Shown: positions 35,458 through 43,404 of the stretch, piece after piece
Numbering within the stretch: the first letter of the stretch is position 1
Layout of the letters: each line of letters starts with the position of its first letter
NCBI RefSeq assembly: GCF_904848665.1
Contig: NZ_CAJHCQ010000002.1
Span: forward strand, 643,971-707,970
Direction: 5' to 3'
DNA from: Paraburkholderia hiiakae
GTDB lineage: Bacteria; Pseudomonadota; Gammaproteobacteria; Burkholderiales; Burkholderiaceae
DNA: 64,000 bases
Translations under genes and position numbers: made by a program
The notes under the pieces: model-generated
The model's input: the letters and a program-made list of their open reading frames with translations, nothing else
Database searches by the model: none
What the model was told of the DNA's origin: nothing

Positions 35458-35691
35458 ATGAAGCGCTTGCGCTGCGCAGCGTTCCTCGCCTTGCTGGTTG
35501 CCGGTTGTGCTTCATCGCCTCCGCCCGCCGCGGACACGGAAACCTACATGCTGCACACGCCCGAGGGTGCGAAGCCCGGCGCGCCCGCCTCGAAGCCGCC
35601 GAGGCTCACCGTGGGCGTTAGCGATCCCGACACGCAATTGATTCTTCCGTGGTTCCTCAACGACATCATCAACTTCGTGAACTACCGCTAG
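35458..35691 (+). CDS. Small lipoprotein
   Basis: 77 residues from ATG 35458 with GGAG about ten bases upstream. N-terminal signal RLRCAAFLALLVAGC with the lipobox VAGC (C17); the mature part is short, Pro/Ala/Ser-rich near the anchor and ends in a hydrophobic-aromatic stretch (LPWFLNDIINFVNYR). No family recognised. It lies 128 nt before the LacI gene and upstream of its operator, so it is probably unrelated to the sugar locus. Confidence 0.7.
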   Translation: MKRLRCAAFLALLVAGCASSPPPAADTETYMLHTPEGAKPGAPASKPPRLTVGVSDPDTQLILPWFLNDIINFVNYR

Positions 35692-35759
35692 TTTTCGCGC
35701 TTTCTCCGGCGCCCCGGTAAAACCCTCCCTTGAAGCCTGAAAATCCATTTCCTACTCTA

Positions 35760-35771
35760 TGAAACGTTTCA
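35760..35771. promoter_or_regulatory. LacI-type operator TGAAACGTTTCA
   Basis: A perfect 12-bp palindrome centred on CG, the standard architecture of LacI-family operators, 48 bases upstream of the LacI gene at 35820. The simplest reading is autoregulation and control of the downstream transporter genes. Confidence 0.7.
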
Positions 35772-35819
35772 GTTCAGACGGATAGCAACGGGCGGATAAC
35801 CTCAGGCGGACAGACCAGC

Positions 35820-36887
35820 ATGGACGACCGCAAGAAGAGTGCCAGTACGCTCAAGGACGTTGCGCACGCGGCGGGTGTCTCGCTGGGCACGGCATCGAAG
35901 GTGCTCGCGGGGGCCGCGAACGTGAGCGAAGCGCGGCAGCGGCAGGTCTGGGAAGCGGCCCGCAAGCTCGGCTACCGGCGCAACAGTCTGGCCGCCGAAT
36001 TGCGCAGTTGCCGCTCCACGTCCATCGGTTTTGTCGTGCCCGACCTGACCAATTCGTTTTTCATCGAACTGGTCTGCGCGCTCGAAGATCACGCACTCGA
36101 ATCCGGTTATCGGCTCATCCTCGCGCACGCCCAGGAGGACCCGGAACGCGAAGCGGAGCGCGTCCGCTTCGTCCTCTCGCGTCAGGTGGCGGGCATGATC
36201 ATCATTCCGTGCCACGGTTACGAGCACGCGATCAGCGAGCTGCGCGAATGCGACGTGCCGCTCGTGATGGCCGATCGCGTGGACAACAGCTTTCCTGCCA
36301 ACACCGTCACGACCGACAGCCATCGCGCGGCGATGGACGGCACCGGGCATCTCATCGCGCTCGGTCACCGCCGCATCACGTTCATCGTCAATGCGCTCGA
36401 CCTCGTCAACAGCCGCGAGCGGGCCCAGGGCTACCAGGACGCGATGCAGCGTGCCGGGCTGGCGCAATACGCCAACGTCGTGGTGTGCGGCATGAGCGAT
36501 ACCGAAAGCCACGCGACGACGCTCGGCGTGCTCGCCGCGCGCGAGCGCCCCACGGCGCTTTTCACCGGCGCCAACGTCGCGACGCTCGGCGCGCTGCGAG
36601 CGATAAGCGACGCGGGCTTGCGCTTGCCCGACGACGTCTCGCTGCTTTCCTTCGACGACGCGCCGTGGATGTCGGTGCTGCGTCCCGGCATCAGTTCGAT
36701 TCGTCAGCCCGCCGAGGCGATAGCCCGCGGCATCTGGCACCTCCTGCACAAACAGCTGCAGGGCGAGAACCCGGAGATCGTGCACTTGCGCATGCGTGCC
36801 GACTTGCGCGTGCGCGACAGCACGGGCCCGATGCGGTATGACGAATGGGGCGAAGCGGTGAGCGCATCCGCCGCGCCGCCGCTATAA
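35820..36887 (+). CDS. LacI-family transcriptional regulator of the YtfQ/Rbs-type locus
   Basis: 355 residues. N-terminal helix-turn-helix and hinge: TLKDVAHAAGVSLGTASKVLAG...VSEARQRQVWEAARKLGYRRN, with the recognition helix GTASKVL differing from the common STVSRVL, in keeping with its distinct operator core AACGTT. The C-terminal part is a periplasmic-binding-like effector domain (TSIGFVVPDLTNSFFIELV, LLSFDDAPWM). It is the first gene before an ABC sugar importer, 72 nt upstream, and likely represses it in the absence of the sugar. Confidence 0.93.
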   Translation: MDDRKKSASTLKDVAHAAGVSLGTASKVLAGAANVSEARQRQVWEAARKLGYRRNSLAAELRSCRSTSIGFVVPDLTNSFFIELVCALEDHALESGYRLILAHAQEDPEREAERVRFVLSRQVAGMIIIPCHGYEHAISELRECDVPLVMADRVDNSFPANTVTTDSHRAAMDGTGHLIALGHRRITFIVNALDLVNSRERAQGYQDAMQRAGLAQYANVVVCGMSDTESHATTLGVLAARERPTALFTGANVATLGALRAISDAGLRLPDDVSLLSFDDAPWMSVLRPGISSIRQPAEAIARGIWHLLHKQLQGENPEIVHLRMRADLRVRDSTGPMRYDEWGEAVSASAAPPL

Positions 36888-36959
36888 CGTTTTATTTTTT
36901 GTAGCACCCGAGGCCGGTCACTCGCGCCGCCCGGTTCAGACAACAAAGGAGACAGGGCA

Positions 36960-37934
36960 ATGGACAGTCAACGACGCATTCTGATTGCGGGTTTGGTCGC
37001 CGTGCCGCTTGCCGGTGCAGCGGGTCTTCTCGGGACGCTCAGCGCCCCCGCGTTCGGGCAGCAGAAGAAATACCGCTTCGGCTTCTCGCAGGTGACCACG
37101 GTCGAGCCCTGGCGCGTGCAGTTCAACAAGGACATGAAAGCCGAGGCCGCGAAGCATCCGGAGGTCGATCTGATCATTGCCGACGCCGGCGACCGCACCG
37201 ACAAGCAGAATGCCGACATGGAGAATTTCATCGCGCAGAAAATGGATGCGATCTTCATTTCGCCCAAGGAGTCGGCGGGGCTGACGGGCGTGGTGGAAAA
37301 AGCCTATAAAGCAGGTATTCCCGTGTTCGTGCTCGACCGCGAGGTGAACGGCGAATCCTATACGCAGTTTATTGGCGGCGACAACGTGCAGATCGGCCGC
37401 GAAGCCGGCGCATTCATCGTCAAGCTGATGGGCGGCCCGGGACATGCACAGGGCAATCTCGTCGAGGTGTGGGGCGGCTTCGGCGCACAACCGGCGCACG
37501 ATCGCCACGACGGCGCAGTGAGCGTGACCGGCAAGGAGCCGGGCATCAAGCTCGTAGGCGAGCGCGTGGATTGCGACTGGAAGCAGGACAAGGCCTACGA
37601 GTACATGAAGACGGTGTTGCGCGTGAATCCAAAAATCGATGTTGTCTACGGGCACAACGATCCCATGGCCTATGGCGCCTATCTTGCGGCCAAGGATGCG
37701 GGGCGCGACAAGAGCATCAAGTTCGTGGGCATCGACGGCTTGCCGCAGGAGGGCGCGACCTGGGTGTCGCAAGGTTTGCTTGCCGGCACGTTCATGTACC
37801 CCACGCCCGGCGCCGAAGGCATACGCCAGGCGCTCAAGCTGCTCCACGGCGAAAAGATCCCGAAGAAGGTCACGTTGCCGACGCAGGGCATTTTTGCGGA
37901 CAACGCCAAGGCGTATATTGCTAGCCACTCCTGA
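36960..37934 (+). CDS. Sugar ABC transporter periplasmic binding protein, YtfQ-like
   Basis: 324 residues. N-terminal signal ILIAGLVAVPLAGAAGLLGTLSAPAFG follows two Arg (QRR), compatible with Sec export. Mature sequence YRFGFSQVTTVEPWRVQFN, FIAQKMDAIFISPKESAGL, FVLDREVNGESY and YGHNDPMAYGAYLAAKDAG matches the YtfQ/RbsB cluster of CUT2 binding proteins, which bind free monosaccharides. The next gene starts immediately after the stop (37935), so binding protein and ATPase are coupled. The sugar is not deducible. Confidence 0.92.
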   Translation: MDSQRRILIAGLVAVPLAGAAGLLGTLSAPAFGQQKKYRFGFSQVTTVEPWRVQFNKDMKAEAAKHPEVDLIIADAGDRTDKQNADMENFIAQKMDAIFISPKESAGLTGVVEKAYKAGIPVFVLDREVNGESYTQFIGGDNVQIGREAGAFIVKLMGGPGHAQGNLVEVWGGFGAQPAHDRHDGAVSVTGKEPGIKLVGERVDCDWKQDKAYEYMKTVLRVNPKIDVVYGHNDPMAYGAYLAAKDAGRDKSIKFVGIDGLPQEGATWVSQGLLAGTFMYPTPGAEGIRQALKLLHGEKIPKKVTLPTQGIFADNAKAYIASHS

Positions 37935-39455
37935 ATGAATGCCGCTGCCACCGCGCCGCTGATCGAGGCGGCAGGCCTGTCGATATCGTTCAACGGCAGC
38001 GCCGTGTTGTCGAGCGTCGACTTCGATGTCGTGGCGGGCGAGGTGCATGCGCTCGTCGGCGAGAACGGCGCGGGGAAATCGAGCCTCATGAAGATGCTGG
38101 GCGGGCTCTATACGCCGGACAGCGGCACGATACGCGTGCGGGGCGTGCCCACACGCCTTGCGAGCGTGAACGACGCGATTGACGCAGGAATTGCGGTCAT
38201 TCATCAGGAGCTGAATCTCGTCGATACGCTTTCGGCTGTCGACAACATATTTCTCGGCAAGGAACCGCGCACACGCTGGGGTTTTCCGGACCGGCGTGCC
38301 ATGCGCACGGCTGCGCGCAACGTACTTGGACAATTGGGCTTTCGCGAGAGCCCCGACACGCTGGTCGGCGCGCTGCGGGTGGGCGAAAAGCAACTGGTGG
38401 AGATCGCCAAGTCGTTGCTGGCCGAAGCGCGGGTGCTGATCATGGACGAGCCCACCTCGGCGCTCTCCGACGCCGAGACCCACGCGCTCCTCACACTCAC
38501 GCGGCAACTGCGCGAGCGCGGCATGGGAATCGTGCTGATCAGCCACCGGCTGGGTGAGGTCTTCGCCGTGGCCGACCGCGTGACCGTGCTGCGCGACGGC
38601 CGGCGCATCTCGACACTGCCGGTCGCGCAGGTGGAGTCCTCGACGGCGCTCGTCTCGATGATGATCGGCAAGGACTTCGCGCCGCCCGAGCGCGGCGCGG
38701 ACGAGGCGCCGCGCGCTCGCAGCACGAGTGTCGAGGTGCGCAATCTTTCGCTGTGGGGGCCGGCGCGCGCGATGGTGCGCGACGTGTCGTTTTCGGTGCG
38801 CGAGGGCGAAGTGTTCGGCCTTTCGGGTTTGCTCGGCGCGGGCAAGACCGAAGTGCTCGAAGCCATCTACGGAATCTCGGCCTACCGGCTGGAGGGTGCT
38901 ATTGCCATCGCGGGGCAGCGGCGGTCATTCAGGTCTCCGAATGAAGCCGCGGAATCGGGTCTTGCCTTCGTGACCGAAGACCGCAAGAAGGATGGCCTCG
39001 TGCTCGACCAATCGCTGGAAGCGAATCTCGTGCTGCCGTCGTTGCCGCGCGTGCCCGGCTTTCCGTTCTACAGGCGGCGCAGGTTGTGCAACTGGGCCGC
39101 TGAGCAGGCGCGCGCCTCGCGGGTCAAGCATCGCAGCCTCGCGCAGAGCGCCAATAGCTTGTCGGGCGGCAATCAGCAAAAGCTCATCATCGGCAAATGG
39201 CTGATGACGAAGCCGCGCATCCTGCTGCTCGACGAGCCGACACGAGGCGTGGACGTGGCTGCAAAAGCGGAGATTTACCGCCAGATACTCGACGCGGCGC
39301 GCTCGGGCGTGACCGTGCTGATCGCAAGCTCCGAAATCGACGAATTGACCTTGCTGTGCGACCGCATTCTCGTGCTGTGCGAAGGGCGCGCCAAACAGAT
39401 CGTGCCGCGCAGCGATTTTTCCGGCGACCTGCTGATCGACCTCGCTTCGCCCTGA
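37935..39455 (+). CDS. Sugar ABC transporter ATPase with two ABC domains, RbsA/YtfR-like
   Basis: 506 residues, the normal length of CUT2 ATPases with two nucleotide-binding domains in tandem. Domain 1: Walker A GENGAGKSS, signature-region LRVGEKQLVEIAKSL, Walker B VLIMDEPTSAL. Domain 2: degenerate Walker A GLLGAGKTE, LSGGNQQKLIIGKWL and ILLLDEPTRGVDVAAKAEIY. That asymmetry is typical for RbsA. It starts directly at the previous stop and is followed after 24 nt by the permease. Confidence 0.94.
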   Translation: MNAAATAPLIEAAGLSISFNGSAVLSSVDFDVVAGEVHALVGENGAGKSSLMKMLGGLYTPDSGTIRVRGVPTRLASVNDAIDAGIAVIHQELNLVDTLSAVDNIFLGKEPRTRWGFPDRRAMRTAARNVLGQLGFRESPDTLVGALRVGEKQLVEIAKSLLAEARVLIMDEPTSALSDAETHALLTLTRQLRERGMGIVLISHRLGEVFAVADRVTVLRDGRRISTLPVAQVESSTALVSMMIGKDFAPPERGADEAPRARSTSVEVRNLSLWGPARAMVRDVSFSVREGEVFGLSGLLGAGKTEVLEAIYGISAYRLEGAIAIAGQRRSFRSPNEAAESGLAFVTEDRKKDGLVLDQSLEANLVLPSLPRVPGFPFYRRRRLCNWAAEQARASRVKHRSLAQSANSLSGGNQQKLIIGKWLMTKPRILLLDEPTRGVDVAAKAEIYRQILDAARSGVTVLIASSEIDELTLLCDRILVLCEGRAKQIVPRSDFSGDLLIDLASP

Positions 39456-39479
39456 ATTGCCCCTGACTGGAGACTGACC

Positions 39480-40781
39480 ATGCTGCATGTGCAGGACCAT
39501 GTCGCCGAGCCGGACGCGCCAACGCGCAGGCGTCAACTCAGCATGCTCATGACACACCTGAAATACTACGTGGGGCTGATCGTGCTGCTCGTGGTGGGCG
39601 CGTTCACCTCGCCTCACTCGACCGATGGCGGCAACATCTTTCTTTCCAGCGCCAATATCTCCGATGTGTTTCGCGAAGTCGCGAACGTCGGCGTGATGTC
39701 GATCGGCATGACGCTCGTGATCATCACCGCGGGCATCGACCTGTCCGTCGGGGCGATCATGGGCCTCGGCAGCGTGCTGACCGCGATGCTGCTCACCACG
39801 GAAGGGTGGAGCCGGGCGACTTATGCGTCGCTCGCGCTCAACGCGATTGCCGTGTTCTCGATCGTATTGATCGTGCTGGGTGCATGGCGCAGGCCGCAAC
39901 GCTTGCCGGGCGCCCACACGGGAACTGCACGCGCGGTGCGCGGTGGCGTAGCGCTGCTGTGCGCGGCGCTGGCGTGCCTGTATATCGTGTCGCGCGCGGC
40001 GCACCGCATGCCGCTGGCAGGTGTGCTCTGGATCGTACCGCTCGCGGGCTTCACGGTGGGCAGCATCAACGGATGGATTATCACGCGCGGGCGCATGCAG
40101 CCATTCATCGTCACGCTCGCGGCAATGGTCGGCGTGCTTGGGGCCGCGCGGCTGATCGCCGGGCAGGACACCGCCGTTTATTCGATTTACAGCGGCACGA
40201 ATGCCACGGCGGATATCGAGAGTCTGCGAGCGCTGCTGTTCAATCTGATTCCGGTACCCGCGCTTTTCTTTCTCGTGATTGCGCTTGTTTTTAGCTTCGT
40301 GATGAACCGTACTGTGTTCGGAAAATATCTGTACGCAATCGGAGGAAACGAGAAATGCGCCGTTGTTTCAGGGCTCGACGTCAAGCGCTACAAGATGATG
40401 GCCTACGCCATTTCCGGCCTGCTCTCGGCGCTGGTTGGCGTGCTCTATGCGGCGCAGTACCGCCAGGGGAAGGCCGATGCCGGGACCGGCTGGGAACTCG
40501 ATGCGATTGCCGCCGTGGTAATTGGCGGGACGAGTCTTTCCGGCGGCGTTGGACGCATATCGGGCACCGTGGCGGGCGTGCTCATATTCGGCTTCCTTGG
40601 CAATATCCTGTTGCTCAACGACATCGACAGCAATACCCAGCTAGTCCTCAAAGGCCTGATCATCGTGATCGCCGTGTTTCTGCAGCAGACCGACTATGGG
40701 CGGGGCGGCTGGTTCAAACGGATCAGACGTGCCAAAAATGCCGAAAATGCTAAAAGTGCGATTGCGCGGCGCGATCAATAA
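39480..40781 (+). CDS. Sugar ABC transporter permease, RbsC/YtfT-like, with extra segment
   Basis: 433 residues, about 90 more than usual RbsC proteins. The core is standard: GVMSIGMTLVIITAGIDLSVGA in TM2-3, NGWIITRGRMQPFIVTLAAMVG, GGNEKCAVVSGLDVKRYKM (the EAA-like coupling loop) and IAAVVIGGTSLSGGVGRI. Between residues about 115 and 190 an inserted block carries two further hydrophobic stretches separated by a basic loop (GAWRRPQRLPG). XylH-type permeases are also longer, so this may be normal for the subgroup. Last gene of the operon; a hairpin follows at 40792-40823. Confidence 0.9.
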   Translation: MLHVQDHVAEPDAPTRRRQLSMLMTHLKYYVGLIVLLVVGAFTSPHSTDGGNIFLSSANISDVFREVANVGVMSIGMTLVIITAGIDLSVGAIMGLGSVLTAMLLTTEGWSRATYASLALNAIAVFSIVLIVLGAWRRPQRLPGAHTGTARAVRGGVALLCAALACLYIVSRAAHRMPLAGVLWIVPLAGFTVGSINGWIITRGRMQPFIVTLAAMVGVLGAARLIAGQDTAVYSIYSGTNATADIESLRALLFNLIPVPALFFLVIALVFSFVMNRTVFGKYLYAIGGNEKCAVVSGLDVKRYKMMAYAISGLLSALVGVLYAAQYRQGKADAGTGWELDAIAAVVIGGTSLSGGVGRISGTVAGVLIFGFLGNILLLNDIDSNTQLVLKGLIIVIAVFLQQTDYGRGGWFKRIRRAKNAENAKSAIARRDQ

Positions 40782-40791
40782 ATAGAGAGCA

Positions 40792-40823
40792 GCGCGCGGA
40801 CGATACGGGCCGTGTCCGCGCGC
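40792..40823. terminator. GC-rich hairpin between convergent genes
   Basis: A perfect 10-bp stem (GCGCGCGGAC with its complement) with a 12-base loop in the 67-bp gap between the permease (plus) and the BON gene (minus). No T-run. Probably a shared terminator. Confidence 0.55.
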
Positions 40824-40848
40824 GGCGTTCCATTCAATCTCACCGACT

Positions 40849-41142
40849 TCAGCGTCCACGCGCAAGCCAGCTGTCCACCGATTGCACACCCGCGACACCA
40901 GCCGCAGTGCGTTCGGCCAGTGCGACCTGTTCGTGCTCTGGTACAAATCCTAGCAGCGTGACCGTGCCTCCCCGGGCAAATACAAAGACATGAGAATTGC
41001 TCACGCCGTTGCGCGCGAGACTGACCCGGACGTCGTGTGCGAGTTGCGAGTCGCTTGACCCCGAATCGGTTTGAGCCTGAACGGCCGGCACCATGGCGCT
41101 GGAAATCAGTAATGCGAGAGTGGAAGTGATGATGGCTTTCAC
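40849..41142 (-). CDS. Periplasmic BON-domain protein, GTG start
   Basis: 97 residues. The start is GTG at 41142, picked because a full AGGAGG is placed seven bases before it and it gives a good signal peptide (KAIITSTLALLISSAMVPAVQA). One BON domain follows: LAHDVRVSLARNGVSNSHVFVFARGGTVTLLGFVPEHEQVALAERTAAGVAGVQSVDSWL. Same domain type as the protein at 22888-23241 but only moderately alike. Single gene, divergent from the long porin upstream region. Confidence 0.82.
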   Translation of the reverse strand: MKAIITSTLALLISSAMVPAVQAQTDSGSSDSQLAHDVRVSLARNGVSNSHVFVFARGGTVTLLGFVPEHEQVALAERTAAGVAGVQSVDSWLARGR

Positions 41143-41567
41143 GATACCTCCTTGCAGTGTGGCAGAAGTGCCGGTCAACTCCGGCAGCAAGCCTTCCGGC
41201 CCGCTTCAACGCAGGGCCGCGGAAGTCAGAGGGCAGACCACCTCGTGCGGCGTGCGGCACAGTGGTCACCGCAATGGCGCGTCGAGGGTTTTGCCAGTCG
41301 GGCAAGGAACGGCTGCGCCGTTGCCCGGCGAAAGTTACGCTGGTGCGTGCTGGTGCATTGCGTTCGGACGGGACGTCGCGCGCGCGACGTGGCGGGGGAA
41401 CAGCGGGAGTCGAGGCGCAGGGTTTTACGTGGCGCGATCGTGTGAAGCCGGCAAGCCCGCGGGATTCATGCACACAGTCCCGCGCTGAGGGTGCTTACCG
41501 GCAAGTCTCAACTCGTTGCCCGGCAGGGTATACCTTGATCATAGTCGCTATCGCCCGCGCGTGCTGG

Positions 41568-41581
41568 TGACAGCGCTGTCA
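41568..41581. promoter_or_regulatory. LacI-type operator TGACAGCGCTGTCA
   Basis: A perfect 14-bp palindrome with core AGCGCT, two symmetric changes from the TGAAAGCGCTTTCA sites at 43369 and 44548. Probably bound by the same LacI protein, perhaps as an auxiliary site for looping to the porin promoter. Confidence 0.5.
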
Positions 41582-41665
41582 ATCCCCTGCAGGGAAAGCT
41601 GCAGATGCAACGGGCAAGAATTTTCGTATCGTCGTTGCAACTTCACAACATCGATGCGCGGCGTT

Positions 41666-41679
41666 TGAAAGCGCTGTCA
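41666..41679. promoter_or_regulatory. LacI-type operator TGAAAGCGCTGTCA
   Basis: Differs by one base from the perfect TGAAAGCGCTTTCA palindromes found before the LacI gene and before the binding-protein gene. It lies about 330 bases upstream of the porin start, linking the porin to the same regulon. Confidence 0.6.
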
Positions 41680-41769
41680 AGCGTGTTTTGGCCGATGTAG
41701 CACGGGTGTTCGGAACATTTCCCACGCCGCGCATATTTTCCCTCACGACCGCAAATGGATTTGCGAGGC

Positions 41770-41795
41770 TTGTGACCATAACGCGATGGTCACAA
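41770..41795. promoter_or_regulatory. Inverted repeat TTGTGACCAT-N6-ATGGTCACAA
   Basis: Perfect 10-bp arms separated by six bases upstream of the porin. It contains TGTGA and TCACA, but 14 bases apart rather than 6, so it is not a normal CRP site. It may bind an unidentified dimeric regulator. Confidence 0.45.
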
Positions 41796-41830
41796 AGCAG
41801 GGGCCTACTCCGGGACATGGCGGCGTGCAA

Positions 41831-41846
41831 CTGTTATCGGTAACAG
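41831..41846. promoter_or_regulatory. LacI/GntR-type palindrome CTGTTATCGGTAACAG
   Basis: A near-perfect 16-bp palindrome about 45 bases upstream of a TATAAT. Its core resembles the gluconate-repressor type (TGTTACCGATAACA). A related TTACCGGTAA palindrome is at 51281-51290. The cognate regulator is not obviously among those in the window. Confidence 0.5.
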
Positions 41847-41892
41847 AGTTTTCCCTAACGTGCCGGTTCGATACACGGGGCGGGGGCGTCCC

Positions 41893-41898
41893 TATAAT
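41893..41898 (+). promoter_or_regulatory. Possible porin promoter, TATAAT -10
   Basis: A perfect -10 hexamer lies about 112 bases upstream of the porin start. No good -35 is visible at 16-18 bases (GATACA is the best), which would fit an activator-dependent or weak promoter just downstream of the 41831 palindrome. Confidence 0.35.
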
Positions 41899-42009
41899 CG
41901 CCTCGAAATGTGATTCGGGACATTTCAGTGAGGCAGCCTGGTAGGTAACGTGTAAGAGCGCACGCGACCTGCGCGGTTTGGAGACGCTAAAATATATATA
42001 GGATAGCTA

Positions 42010-43161
42010 ATGAAGAAGAAGCTTATTGCTTTGTCGGTGATGGCAGCTGCGACGACGATGGCGCACGCGCAGAGCAGCGTCACACTGTATGGCCGTATCG
42101 ACAACGGCGTGCAGTATGAAACCGGCCTGCCGGGCGGTAACAAGTTCTCGGCACAGAGTGGCGACTGGGGTTGCTCCTGGTTTGGCCTGCTGGGTTCGGA
42201 AGATCTCGGCGGCGGCACGAAGGCAGTCTTCCAGTTGGAAGGCCAGCTCAATACGCAGACGGGCGCTTCGGCGGGCAATCTGTTCGGCCGTCACGCCACG
42301 GTGGGCTTCTCCAACGACCGCTTCGGTCTGTTCAAGGTGGGTAACCTCGGCGCCGGCGAACTTTCGCAGGACAGCTGGGGCGCGGACCCGCAGCTGATGC
42401 AGCGTTACGCCATCTCGACGCTGGTGCGCGGCCGTAACTGGGCGAGCACGAGCAACGGCGCCGAATATGACTCGCCTACGCTGTTCGGCGGTCTCGTGTT
42501 CAAGGGCCAGTATTCGCTGACCAACAACACGAGCTGGAACTCGGCGCCGGTCAACGCGCAAGGCGTGCCGACTGGCCAGGGCCGTACGAACGCGATTGAA
42601 GGTATCTACACGTGGGGCAGCGGCGATTTCCGCGTGATCTATGACGAAGTCCGCGGTGCAGACGGCTCGTTCAACAACGTGTATTCGGCGTCGCGCTCGA
42701 TCCTCGTTGGCGGCACGTACGTGCTCGGTCCTGTCAAGCTGTATGCGGGCTACCAGCACTTGAGCGCACCGGACGCCACCGACGCAACCATGGGCGTGGC
42801 TGGCACGCAGCCGGCTGGCGTGAGCGCACCGACGGCGGTGAACCACGAGTGGATCGGCGCGGGCTGGCAGGTGAACGACGCTTCGGCGATTACGGCTGCA
42901 GTGTTCCACGCGAACGCGAACAACGGCAACGGCAATGCCACCCTGTTCACGCTCGGCACGACGTACAACCTCTCGAAGCGGACGTTCCTGTACGCGGAAG
43001 CGGGCTACGTGCACAACAGCTCGACGTCGAACATCAACCTCGGCAACGGTCCGTACGGCAACAACAACTTCGACGCGGCGACGGGCACGTCGTCGAACGA
43101 CAACCCGAACTACGGTCACAGCCAGACCGGCGTGTTCGCGGGCATCATGCACATGTTCTGA
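42010..43161 (+). CDS. Outer-membrane porin, Gram-negative Porin_4 type
   Basis: 383 residues. Signal peptide MKKKLIALSVMAAATTMAHA. Mature start QSSVTLYGRIDNGVQYETG, then GLLGSEDLGGGTKAVFQLEG and NRQAFVGF-type block (here FGRHATVGFSNDRFGLFKVGN), all typical of burkholderial trimeric porins; it ends in Phe (GIMHMF). The gene has a 860-base upstream region with LacI-type sites and a rho-independent terminator behind it, and lies next to the beta-glucoside import locus, so it probably lets the glycoside cross the outer membrane. Confidence 0.95.
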   Translation: MKKKLIALSVMAAATTMAHAQSSVTLYGRIDNGVQYETGLPGGNKFSAQSGDWGCSWFGLLGSEDLGGGTKAVFQLEGQLNTQTGASAGNLFGRHATVGFSNDRFGLFKVGNLGAGELSQDSWGADPQLMQRYAISTLVRGRNWASTSNGAEYDSPTLFGGLVFKGQYSLTNNTSWNSAPVNAQGVPTGQGRTNAIEGIYTWGSGDFRVIYDEVRGADGSFNNVYSASRSILVGGTYVLGPVKLYAGYQHLSAPDATDATMGVAGTQPAGVSAPTAVNHEWIGAGWQVNDASAITAAVFHANANNGNGNATLFTLGTTYNLSKRTFLYAEAGYVHNSSTSNINLGNGPYGNNNFDAATGTSSNDNPNYGHSQTGVFAGIMHMF

Positions 43162-43234
43162 TTTGACTTCGTTTGACCTGTAGTTGTTGTGATCTCTTTG
43201 TGTCAGGTATTGCTTAATTCTCTTTCATAGAGAG

Positions 43235-43279
43235 GCCGGTGCGATCTCTCCTCCACCCTGGTCGCACCGGCTGCTTTTT
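43235..43279 (+). terminator. Rho-independent terminator after the porin
   Basis: A perfect 10-bp GC-rich stem (GCCGGTGCGA with its complement) with a 17-base loop, followed by TGCTTTTT. Ideal position, 73 bases after the porin stop. Confidence 0.9.
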
Positions 43280-43368
43280 CTGCGCTTTGTTGTTCCACGT
43301 TGTTGTTCCACTTTTTTGTTCCAGTTAGTCACTTCGAATTCGTATCGGGAATCGCTTTTTTCAGTGTT

Positions 43369-43382
43369 TGAAAGCGCTTTCA
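43369..43382. promoter_or_regulatory. LacI-type operator TGAAAGCGCTTTCA
   Basis: A perfect 14-bp palindrome 22 bases before the LacI gene at 43405. The identical palindrome recurs at 44548-44561 before the transporter operon, the strongest sign that this LacI protein controls itself and the operon. Confidence 0.8.
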
Positions 43383-43404
43383 TGGAAATGTTCAGGCGGA
43401 ACTC

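Larger units (their letters stand above)
41143..42009. other. Long porin upstream region with several operator-like palindromes
   Basis: 867 bp without a convincing gene; the open frames are GC-driven and lack start sites. It holds a dense set of palindromes listed separately: LacI-type sites at 41568-41581 and 41666-41679, a different inverted repeat at 41770-41795, and CTGTTATCGGTAACAG at 41831-41846, followed by a TATAAT. A noncoding RNA or a far-upstream promoter may be hidden here, but none is demonstrated. Confidence 0.5.

Noticed and set aside
35222..35461. 79-codon frame before the small lipoprotein
   Set aside because: AT-rich start without ribosome-binding site and with no protein-like pattern; it runs into the lipoprotein start in another frame.
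41770..41795. CRP site (TGTGA...TCACA)
   Set aside because: The half-sites are 14 bases apart, not 6, so CRP could not bind in the usual way.
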